From positions 1-5,216 of the forward strand of contig JAPYSD010000299.1 of the NCBI GenBank assembly GCA_029936705.1: 5,216 nucleotides of DNA, read 5' to 3'. The DNA comes from Croceicoccus sp. (GTDB lineage: Bacteria > Pseudomonadota > Alphaproteobacteria > Sphingomonadales > Sphingomonadaceae). A program made the translations under genes and the position numbers. Every line of letters begins with the position of its first letter. Positions within the stretch are counted from its first letter, which is position 1. Below are positions 1 to 5,216 of the stretch, one piece after another. Under the pieces are notes generated by a model. That model was given only the letters and a program-made list of their open reading frames with translations, was not told the DNA's origin and made no database searches.

Positions 1-1
1 C

Positions 2-244
2 CCCGCGCTTCAGGATATCGCGGTGCCCGCCGATGCGCCGCCGCTGTTCCTGATTACGGAAGCGGGGCACGGGCCGGTGACCGACGGTTTGCTCGCCCTG
101 TTCCAGATGTGGAACGAACAGCGCGCGCCTGCCGAGCTGCACATCTATGACGTGCCCAATTTCTCGATGACGCCCGAGCTGTGGGGACAGCGCCTGATCG
201 CCTGGATGGTAGAGCGTGAACTGCTGAAACCGGTGTCCGAATGA
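2..244 (+). CDS. alpha/beta-hydrolase-like protein, C-terminal part (5' end outside window)
   Basis: The reading frame is open from the left edge to a TGA stop, giving the last 80 residues of a longer protein. The pattern PPLFLI...GPV, then a helix, then AELHIYDV, then a final amphipathic helix ending LIAWMVERELL matches the last two strands and helices of BD-FAE/acetyl-xylan-esterase-like alpha/beta hydrolases. In that family the first strand is normally followed by the catalytic Asp (a DDP-like motif) and the second by the catalytic His in a GGHGFG-like loop. Here the corresponding stretches read AGHGPV and DVPNFSM, so neither residue is obviously present. The Ser nucleophile region is outside the window. 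The GTG at 23 is only an internal codon, not a start. The gene ends about 40 bases before the preferred cytochrome start and is probably co-transcribed with it. The fold assignment is fairly secure; catalytic activity is doubtful and the substrate is unknown. Confidence 0.68.
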   Translation, partial: PALQDIAVPADAPPLFLITEAGHGPVTDGLLALFQMWNEQRAPAELHIYDVPNFSMTPELWGQRLIAWMVERELLKPVSE

Positions 245-271
245 GCGCATGCAGTCAGCGAGGATATATGC

Positions 272-278
272 GGAGAGA
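272..278 (+). promoter_or_regulatory. Shine-Dalgarno sequence favouring the GTG start at 285
   Basis: GGAGAGA lies with its GGAG core nine bases before the in-frame GTG at 285. The alternative in-frame ATG at 249 has no comparable purine-rich sequence in front of it, only the end of the preceding gene. This decides the start chosen for the cytochrome, though the ATG at 249 could still be used by translational coupling. Confidence 0.45.
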
Positions 279-284
279 CGGATC

Positions 285-1832
285 GTGATACCATTTTCGC
301 TGCACCGCATTCCCGCGATGCTGCTGGCCGGATCGGCGCTGGTGTTCGGCGTTTCCGCCATGAGCCAAGGCGCCGACCCCGCCGCCGGCCAGTGGTGGAA
401 GCCGGGTGAGGAATATGTCATCGGCGACGTGCTGGAATTCCCCAATGCCGAGGGACGGCTTCGCCTGATCAATACCGGCGATCCGATCAACACGGCGGGC
501 CATCCGTTCTTCGAACCGATCGGCGAAAACGGCCGCGCCTGCGTCACCTGCCACCAACCGTCCGACGCGATGAGCCTGTCGGTCGCGACCATCCGCGCGC
601 GCTGGGACGCGACTGGCGGCAAGGACCCGCTGTTTGCCGCCTTTGACGGATCCAATTGCCCGAACCTGCTCCAGGGAGAGAAAGCATCCCATTCCCTGCT
701 GCTGGACAAGGGCCTTTTCCGCATCCCGCGGCCCTGGCCTCCGAAAGCCGCGGACGGCAGTATCATTCAGCCCGAATTCGACCTGGAAGTCGTCAGCGAT
801 CCGACGGGATGCAACGTCGATCCCGAATACGGCCTTGCCAGCGACGAGCCGACCGTTTCCGTCTTTCGCCGGCCGCGACCGGTGGCGAACATGAAATACA
901 TGCTCAGCCTGCCGCACGGCGTGACCCCGCACGAATATTTCCTGTACAACGACAAGACGCTCCTGCCCAAGGATCCGGACACGGGCGAATTCGTATCCGT
1001 GCAGCTGATGTCGGACGGCAGGCTGCCGACCTTGCGGGGACAGGCAATGGATGCGGGATCGACGCATCTGGAAATGATCGCTGAACTTTCTCCGGAAGAA
1101 TTTCGCCAGATCGAAGCGTTCGAACGCGCGATCTATGTCGCGCAGGGCTTCAGCAATCACGCAGGAGAGCTGGGCGGCCCCGGCAATCCGCCAGGCCTTG
1201 GCCCCGAGGCGCTGCGCGATGGCCCCCCGGGGGAGCTGGGGAATAATCCGGTCAACCGCGTGTTCGGCACCTTTGGCATGTGGCTGGACCCAGGCGGCGA
1301 GGATGGCGCACAACCGACCCCTCAGGACAGATTTCGCGCATCCGTCGCGCGGGGGGCGAACGTGTTCTTCGACAAGCGTTTCTTCATAAAGGACGTGGGC
1401 GTCTATAATGACAAGGGGCTTGGCAATCCGTTCAAACGCAGCTGCGCCTCAGGCTGTCACAACACCGTGCTGACGGGCATGGACCTGGCGCCCGGCTTCA
1501 TGGACCTTGGGCTGAACAACTGGCCCTGGAACCGGCGGGAAGACCTGCCCTTGTTCAAGGCGACCTGCCACGCCGACGCGGTGCCGCAAAGCTATCTTGG
1601 CCGTGTCGTCTATACGCATGACCCGGGCCGCGCGCTGGTGACCGGAAAGTGCCGCGATATTGGCGCCAGCATGACGCAGCAGATGCGCGGACTGGCCGCA
1701 CGTGCGCCCTATTTCATGGCGGGATCGGCCAGGAACCTGCGCGAAATGGTCGACTTCTACGATCGCCGCTTCAACATCGGCTATACCGAGCAGGAAAAGC
1801 AGGACCTGGTCAATTTCATGAGCGTACTGTGA
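285..1832 (+). CDS. secreted two-haem cytochrome c, MauG/cytochrome c peroxidase-like
   Basis: A 515-residue protein from the GTG start; the ATG at 249 would add 12 residues. The N-terminus (basic HR, a hydrophobic stretch MLLAGSALVFG, then VSA before MSQG) is a Sec signal peptide, so the product is periplasmic or exported. The first haem motif, CVTCH, is at about residues 86-90. The second is at 387-392 and reads CASGCH, a C-x3-C-H spacing confirmed codon by codon. The C-terminus (APYFMAGS, then LREMVDFYDRRF, then EKQDLVNFM) is the signature end of di-haem peroxidases and MauG-type enzymes, where substrate access and the last helices lie. Four further cysteines (125, 176, 428, 456) could form disulfides. 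It is longer than classical di-haem peroxidases (about 320-350 residues), with an insert between the haem motifs. The likely role is periplasmic peroxide reduction or haem-dependent oxidation of a partner or substrate; this is inference. A RoxA-like oxygenase is an alternative. It sits in an operon with the next gene. Confidence 0.85.
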   Translation: MIPFSLHRIPAMLLAGSALVFGVSAMSQGADPAAGQWWKPGEEYVIGDVLEFPNAEGRLRLINTGDPINTAGHPFFEPIGENGRACVTCHQPSDAMSLSVATIRARWDATGGKDPLFAAFDGSNCPNLLQGEKASHSLLLDKGLFRIPRPWPPKAADGSIIQPEFDLEVVSDPTGCNVDPEYGLASDEPTVSVFRRPRPVANMKYMLSLPHGVTPHEYFLYNDKTLLPKDPDTGEFVSVQLMSDGRLPTLRGQAMDAGSTHLEMIAELSPEEFRQIEAFERAIYVAQGFSNHAGELGGPGNPPGLGPEALRDGPPGELGNNPVNRVFGTFGMWLDPGGEDGAQPTPQDRFRASVARGANVFFDKRFFIKDVGVYNDKGLGNPFKRSCASGCHNTVLTGMDLAPGFMDLGLNNWPWNRREDLPLFKATCHADAVPQSYLGRVVYTHDPGRALVTGKCRDIGASMTQQMRGLAARAPYFMAGSARNLREMVDFYDRRFNIGYTEQEKQDLVNFMSVL

Positions 1833-2644
1833 TGATGCGTTTCGGTTTCCCCGGCCCGTGGCTCGCGCTGGGCGCACTGCTGGTGGCCGCACCCGCTTCG
1901 GCGCAGCAGCATCTGAGCTTCCTGGCCTGTCCGGTTGCGCAGGACACTGGCGATAGCAGCGACGTGTGCTTCTTCGTGATGCATGACGGCGTGCGATACG
2001 GCGTCGCGATCCCGCCCGACTGGGGCAAACCGCAACTTGGCCACATGCTGCTGGTCGAAGGCGTGGTTGACGGCGACAAGCAGGAGTGCGGCGGCACGGC
2101 GATCGACGGGCGGGCATCGGTCATGCCGGAACTGTCCCCGGAATGTAGCGAAATCGCGCCCGCGACGCCCGAGATCCTGGCCATGGAACTGGGGCGCAGG
2201 CCGGGGATCACCGATGAACAGCGCGCGATGATCCTGGCCGATCCGTCCAGCTCGTTGCAGATCATGCGGCTGCCTGCCTTGCCCGTGCCCGAAGTGGCGC
2301 TGGGCCGGACCGAGACGATCTACTTCCCCTTCGAACGCGATCGGGCTTCCGGGCCGGACGCGATGGTGCTGCTGGAACTTGCGCGTCTTGCGAAGGCCAC
2401 GCGCCACGCCGCGATCGCCATTCGCGCATTTCGAGGCGCCACCTTGCTGGACAATGGCGAGATCCTCACCGAACGCGAAGACATGGCGCGCCTGCGGGGA
2501 GAGAAGATCGCCGGCATCCTCGCAGGCCTTGGCGCTCCGGAAGAGGCGATAGATTTGGAAATCGTCGACGCGGTCACCGCGCCCACCGGCAAGGCCGACT
2601 GGCAGAGCCGCCGGACCGAACTGCGTGTTTCGGCAGTCCGCTAG
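1832..2644 (+). CDS. secreted protein with divergent OmpA-like C-terminal domain
   Basis: A 270-residue protein. The start ATG at 1832 overlaps the cytochrome stop in TGATG; a second ATG follows directly at 1835. With no clear Shine-Dalgarno sequence, translational coupling is likely. Residues 1-24 form a signal peptide (LALGALLVAAPASA before QQ). Residues about 25-115 form a compact domain with four cysteines (33, 46, 86, 105), probably disulfide-linked, which I do not recognise. Residues about 160-267 follow the OmpA-like beta-alpha-beta-alpha-beta order: ETIYFPFERD, a helix, IAIRAFRG, a helix with RGEKIAGIL, then SRRTELRV. The Arg of the peptidoglycan-binding pair matches R222, but the position of the usual Asp (HTD motif) falls at Gly202, so normal peptidoglycan binding is uncertain. 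The gene order suggests a structural or redox partner of the cytochrome. The ORF can be read further upstream, but only inside the cytochrome gene. Confidence 0.78.
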   Translation: MMRFGFPGPWLALGALLVAAPASAQQHLSFLACPVAQDTGDSSDVCFFVMHDGVRYGVAIPPDWGKPQLGHMLLVEGVVDGDKQECGGTAIDGRASVMPELSPECSEIAPATPEILAMELGRRPGITDEQRAMILADPSSSLQIMRLPALPVPEVALGRTETIYFPFERDRASGPDAMVLLELARLAKATRHAAIAIRAFRGATLLDNGEILTEREDMARLRGEKIAGILAGLGAPEEAIDLEIVDAVTAPTGKADWQSRRTELRVSAVR

Positions 2645-2660
2645 TGGAAGCTTCCGCTAG
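2641..2660. repeat. 20-base near-perfect palindrome at the end of the + operon
   Basis: CTAGTGGAAG pairs with CTTCCGCTAG. All ten positions pair if one T-G wobble is allowed, with AAGCTT at the centre. It contains the TAG stop of the OmpA-like gene and sits between convergent genes. In RNA it would form a hairpin of about eight base pairs with a four-base loop. No T-run follows on either strand, so a role as intrinsic terminator is only possible, not shown. Confidence 0.45.
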
Positions 2661-2690
2661 TTGGCGAGAGCCGAGCGGCCGGAGGAACTT

Positions 2691-2711
2691 GGCTGCCAAG
2701 GCCGGGCAGCC
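2691..2711. repeat. inverted repeat, possible terminator hairpin of the minus-strand HELVH gene
   Basis: GGCTGCC and GGCAGCC form a seven-base-pair stem around a seven-base loop, ten bases beyond the stop of the minus-strand gene. It would be a GC-rich hairpin in that transcript. No U-tract follows it (the minus strand continues AAGTTCC), so termination there would be atypical. Short GC-rich inverted repeats are common by chance at this base composition. Confidence 0.25.
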
Positions 2712-2720
2712 CGCCGGAAC

Positions 2721-3398
2721 TCAGCGATATTCCCGATTCGCTTCGTAGGCCTCGAGTTCGAGCGGCATGTCGGCATGCCCATGCTTGCGCAGTTCGAGCA
2801 TGTATTGCCGGGCATATGCGCCGAAGCTCTCGCTACGTTCGATCTGCGCGACGTGGACCAATTCGTGTGCAAGGCTGGGGCGATCCAGCGTGAATCCATT
2901 GCGCACCCAGATCGTGTATCCAAAAGCCTGCGCATTATTGGTGATGTTCGGCCCGATGAAGCCGAGGCTTTCCCCGGTCCTTCGCATGTCCTCGTCATCG
3001 ACCGGAAACGGCACTTCGTCGACGTACACCAGCCGCACTTTTTCGGGATGCTTGATGCCGATCTGCCTGGCCAGTTCCCGTTGCGTCGCCGTTAGCGGCG
3101 TCCCGCGCTTCTGCCCTTCGGCTTCGATGCCTTTCGCCCATGCGACGTATTTCGCAAGGAAAACGGAGCCGGGTTCAGCATATTGGTCCGGAACCTTGTC
3201 TTCGACCGCTTGACCGGCACTGGCGAATGCACTGTGGGTGGAAAGCAGGATCACTGCGATTGTGGCGCAGGCCGAAACCGCTGCCACAAGCCGGCCCCGT
3301 CGCAGTCGCTGCGGGAGACGGTTGCGATAGGCAACGGAAACGAGTTCCAGATCGGCATGATCGGGCCGTGTGAATTGGGCGAATGATCCTTTGGTCAT
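2721..3398 (-). CDS. membrane-anchored or secreted protein with HELVH zinc-metallopeptidase motif
   Basis: A 225-residue protein of unrecognised family. Residues 1-36 are polar and basic near the end (RNRLPQRLRRGR). Residues about 37-54 are a hydrophobic segment, followed by AFASA, so this is either a signal anchor or a signal peptide with an unusually long n-region. The rest should face the periplasm. HELVH at 178-182 is the zincin HExxH motif, with two zinc-ligand His residues and a catalytic Glu. The following PLELEAYEANREY tail offers E216 (or E214/E219) as a gluzincin-like third ligand. The arrangement of HELxHVxQ, an aromatic helix, then a Glu-rich end resembles small uncharacterised HExxH proteins of Proteobacteria. 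It could be an active peptidase or a zinc-binding protein without protease activity; the substrate is unknown. The start ATG at 3398 has only a weak purine stretch upstream. It is convergent with the cytochrome operon and transcribed apart from the regulator upstream. Confidence 0.78.
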   Translation of the reverse strand: MTKGSFAQFTRPDHADLELVSVAYRNRLPQRLRRGRLVAAVSACATIAVILLSTHSAFASAGQAVEDKVPDQYAEPGSVFLAKYVAWAKGIEAEGQKRGTPLTATQRELARQIGIKHPEKVRLVYVDEVPFPVDDEDMRRTGESLGFIGPNITNNAQAFGYTIWVRNGFTLDRPSLAHELVHVAQIERSESFGAYARQYMLELRKHGHADMPLELEAYEANREYR

Positions 3399-3557
3399 TC
3401 GATCAGCCTAGGCATACACGGGGTCGGATCGCAACATCCGCTGTTCGACAGGGGTGATTGGGCTACTCGCATCGAGCGGGGTTTCCACGTCCACCATGGG
3501 CGAGCCGCCGCTCTGGGCTGTCCGGATACTCAGGTCTCGATGACGGGTACGAAGCAA

Positions 3558-4292
3558 TCAAGCGACATCCCGGATCGCCGATTTGCCATCATCATCCTTC
3601 CTGGATGCGCGACTATCGAGCAGGCGAATGGCTTCGGTCAGCAGCGCCTGGGCGGCATCCTCGGCTGCCTGGGCATCTCCTCGGTCGATGGCCTCGAACA
3701 GCTTCGCATGATCTGGAATGCTGGCCGCGGTGACCCCTTTTTCCGAGTTGGTCAGGCGGATGGAGAACCGAAGCGCAGTCTCGATCACATGGCTGAATTG
3801 TACGAAGAAGCGGTTGCCGCTCGCATGTAATATCGCGACGTGAAAGCCGATATCGCTTTCAAGCGAGTCCTCCCACCCGTCGGCGGCATCGCGCATTTCA
3901 TCAAGCTTGCGCCCGATCTTCGCGATAGCCTCGCGGTCCTGCCGAGTTGCTGCCGCAGCGGCAGCCTTGGGCTCGATACCCTCGCGAGCGATGAGGAAAT
4001 CACGCATGAGGCTGAAGGAGAAGCGCCGCTGGAGTATCCAGCGCAGCACATCGGGGTCGAGGATGTTCCAGTCCGACTCTGGCTCGACATACGTCCCTCG
4101 CCGAGGCCGGGAACCGACCAGTCCCTTTGCCGTAAGCATTTTCACTGCCTCGCGCACGACGGTGCGCGACGTCTGGTATTGCTTGGCAAGATCAGCCTCG
4201 ACAGGAAGACTGCCACCCGGCTCGACATCCCCGCGCACGATCTGTCCGCCGATTTTTTCGACCAGTTCGCGGGTCAGATACTGTGATTTCAT
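3558..4292 (-). CDS. GntR-family transcriptional regulator, FadR subfamily (FCD domain)
   Basis: A 244-residue protein of normal length for FadR/FCD regulators. Residues about 5-70 form the winged helix-turn-helix: LAKQYQTSRTVVREAVKMLT is the recognition region and RRGTYV the wing. Residues about 90-225 form the helical FCD effector domain. D147 and H151 in the DIGFH motif and H195 in PDHAKLFEAI match three of the family's metal or effector ligands. The usual fourth His, about 22 residues after H195, is Leu217. Regulators of this type sense sugar acids and other organic acids and usually repress neighbouring catabolic genes. Here it lies downstream of a beta-galactosidase on the same strand, which suggests control of a saccharide-use locus; this is inference, and no operator was identified. 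The ATG at 4292 is well supported by a GGAAGGG Shine-Dalgarno sequence. The C-terminal tail after about residue 226 is charged and likely disordered. Confidence 0.92.
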   Translation of the reverse strand: MKSQYLTRELVEKIGGQIVRGDVEPGGSLPVEADLAKQYQTSRTVVREAVKMLTAKGLVGSRPRRGTYVEPESDWNILDPDVLRWILQRRFSFSLMRDFLIAREGIEPKAAAAAATRQDREAIAKIGRKLDEMRDAADGWEDSLESDIGFHVAILHASGNRFFVQFSHVIETALRFSIRLTNSEKGVTAASIPDHAKLFEAIDRGDAQAAEDAAQALLTEAIRLLDSRASRKDDDGKSAIRDVA

Positions 4293-4360
4293 ATCAGGCC
4301 CTTCCCCCGGTCGACGAGGCTGAGAATGACGGTAGAGACAATGATGCCCGTCCCTCCCAT
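4289..4360 (-). CDS. possible 23-residue hydrophobic leader peptide or small protein
   Basis: This is a weak candidate. An ATG at 4360 is preceded four bases upstream by TAAGGG, a good Shine-Dalgarno match. It opens a 23-codon frame that starts MGGTGIIVSTVILSLV and ends with a basic, glycine-containing tail. The TGA stop overlaps the regulator start in ATGA, the geometry of translational coupling. The peptide is hydrophobic enough to be a short membrane segment. It fills part of the 139-base gap between the beta-galactosidase and the regulator. The same frame stays open further upstream into the end of the beta-galactosidase gene, so it might instead be a fragment or chance. No family is recognised. 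Confidence 0.22.
   Translation of the reverse strand: MGGTGIIVSTVILSLVDRGKGLI
4299..4305 (-). promoter_or_regulatory. Shine-Dalgarno sequence of the GntR/FCD regulator
   Basis: On the minus strand GGAAGGG ends six bases before the ATG at 4292. This is a strong match and spacing, and it fixes the regulator start. It lies inside the possible upstream mini-ORF. Confidence 0.6.
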
Positions 4361-4431
4361 ACCGCCCTTACGCGTGATTGCGAGGGCCACAGCGATAATC
4401 CGATACGCCAGCCAGACCGGGGCGTTTCGGC

Positions 4432-5216
4432 CTAATTCGAATTGACCCGAACCGGTATCATCCGGAACCGCCAGGCATAGGGCTGCGCCTCGATCAAATA
4501 GCGATTCATCGGCTTTGCCCCCCAGCTGTTGTCGCCGCCCACGCCCATCTGGAGATGGTCGATATTCACACTTACAAGGTCGCGGAAATCGACGAGTGCG
4601 CCATGGCGATTGGGAGCTTTTCGGCTGCGATCATGATCAAGGTCGCTCTGCAGCAACGGAAGCGCGGAGAATTCCAGCACTCCGTCCGCCTCGACGCGAA
4701 GGCCGTTGCCCGCATTGTTCGTAAGCGCGAACCAGCGCGTATCGGTCTTGTTGCCGGTTTCCTGCGGACGCGAATAATCGTGATACTGCTCACGCACGGT
4801 GGAACGGTAAAGGCCGATGGGATAGCCGGACTTCCGATCACGGTAATTCTCGCCAAGACCGCGGCCATACCATTCAAGGTTCGAGTATTCGCCGCCCAGC
4901 ACGATATTCATGCCGACACGGGGAATTACGGGCAAACCCTGCTGCAGCGGTTCCAGCCTACCAGTCACGTCGACCGAACCATCGCCAGCAATGCGATAAT
5001 CGATCGTGTAACGGGCGACGCCATCGCCCAGCATGTAGATGGTGGAGACCTTTACGGCTTTGCCATCCATACCGTGGTCGAACGCTTGCAAAGTGCGGGC
5101 CTCGACAGCCTCTTTCCAGATACCCGATGTCGTCTGCATCCAGTCGCCGCCCGCGTCATTATCGGTCGGCGCGCGCCACAGGTTCGGGACGAGGCCCTTG
5201 AGGACAAGATCCTCGC
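4432..5216 (-). CDS. LacZ-type GH2 beta-galactosidase, C-terminal part (5' end outside window)
   Basis: The frame is open from the right edge to a TAG stop and shows the last 260 residues of a GH2 enzyme of probably 1000 residues or so. The visible part is the beta-galactosidase small-chain (domain 5) region. It starts with LWRAPTDNDAGGDW (visible residues 12-25), the conserved entry to this domain. It continues with WYGRG and ENYRDR at about 115-126, RPQETGN at about 149-155, and QMGVGGDNSWGAKP near 222-235. The Trp at visible residue 231 aligns with Trp999 of E. coli LacZ, which lines the galactose site. The family hydrolyses terminal beta-galactosides. The catalytic Glu residues and any signal peptide are outside the window, so location and exact substrate (lactose, galactan or another plant beta-galactoside) cannot be told. 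The ATG at 5139 is internal, not a start. The FCD-family regulator follows downstream on the same strand. Confidence 0.93.
   Translation of the reverse strand, partial: EDLVLKGLVPNLWRAPTDNDAGGDWMQTTSGIWKEAVEARTLQAFDHGMDGKAVKVSTIYMLGDGVARYTIDYRIAGDGSVDVTGRLEPLQQGLPVIPRVGMNIVLGGEYSNLEWYGRGLGENYRDRKSGYPIGLYRSTVREQYHDYSRPQETGNKTDTRWFALTNNAGNGLRVEADGVLEFSALPLLQSDLDHDRSRKAPNRHGALVDFRDLVSVNIDHLQMGVGGDNSWGAKPMNRYLIEAQPYAWRFRMIPVRVNSN

Noticed and set aside
1223..1233. C6G5 run (CCCCCCGGGGG) inside the cytochrome gene as a phase-variation tract
   Set aside because: The run is short, the frame is intact, and mixed C/G runs of this length occur by chance in GC-rich genes.
255..1313. Long minus-strand ORF (352 residues) opposite the cytochrome gene
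   Set aside because: It is antisense to a gene with clear signal peptide and haem motifs. The composition is Arg/Ala/His-rich with no recognisable domain, as expected for a shadow frame in GC-rich DNA.
1449..2407. Overlapping minus-strand ORFs opposite the end of the cytochrome gene and the OmpA-like gene
   Set aside because: They are mirror frames of well-supported coding sequence, Arg/Pro/Ser-rich, with no domain or Shine-Dalgarno support.
2661..3213. Plus-strand ORFs of 144 and 148 residues across the HELVH gene
   Set aside because: The minus-strand frame has a membrane segment, an HExxH motif and protein-like composition; the plus frames have none of these.
3399..3557. Promoter search in the gap upstream of the HELVH gene
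   Set aside because: A TTGCGA is present on the minus strand (3434-3429), but no acceptable -10 element lies at 16-18 bases, and no small ORF or RNA structure stands out. The gap probably holds the promoter, but I cannot place it.
3840..4323. Plus-strand ORFs opposite the GntR/FCD regulator
   Set aside because: The regulator is unmistakable on the minus strand, and the opposite frames show no family pattern.
4293..4431. Intrinsic terminator or GntR operator between the beta-galactosidase and the regulator
   Set aside because: I saw no stem-loop with a T-run and no clear TGGT...ACCA-type palindrome in this gap.

Overview
The window looks like high-GC alphaproteobacterial chromosome, most likely a sphingomonad (Sphingomonadales). 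This is inferred from overall base composition, from the style of the FadR/GntR regulator and LacZ-type glycosidase, and from the family resemblance of the secreted cytochrome. No rRNA, tRNA, CRISPR array, insertion sequence or phage gene is visible, so nothing marks the window as mobile DNA.

Left block, + strand (1-2644): three closely packed genes that read as one operon. They are the 3' end of an alpha/beta-hydrolase-like protein, a secreted two-haem cytochrome c of the MauG/cytochrome c peroxidase superfamily, and a secreted protein with a cysteine-bearing N-terminal domain and a divergent OmpA-like C-terminal domain. The last two genes overlap by one base (TGATG) and both products carry signal peptides, so they probably work together in the periplasm. 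The second haem motif of the cytochrome is C-x3-C-H instead of C-x2-C-H, and the OmpA-like domain lacks the usual peptidoglycan-binding Asp. This pair is the least ordinary part of the window.

Middle (2645-3557): a short convergent gap with two small inverted repeats, then a minus-strand gene for a membrane-anchored or secreted protein with an HELVH zinc-peptidase motif, whose function I do not recognise. About 160 bases upstream of it hold no gene that I can see.

Right block, minus strand (3558-5216): a LacZ-type (GH2) beta-galactosidase whose 5' part lies beyond the right edge, followed downstream by a GntR/FCD-family regulator. The 140-base gap between them contains a possible 23-codon ORF with its own Shine-Dalgarno sequence and a stop that overlaps the regulator start (ATGA). 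The pairing suggests sugar- or sugar-acid-responsive control of plant polysaccharide or oligosaccharide use. The effector and the promoter, which would lie upstream, are not visible.
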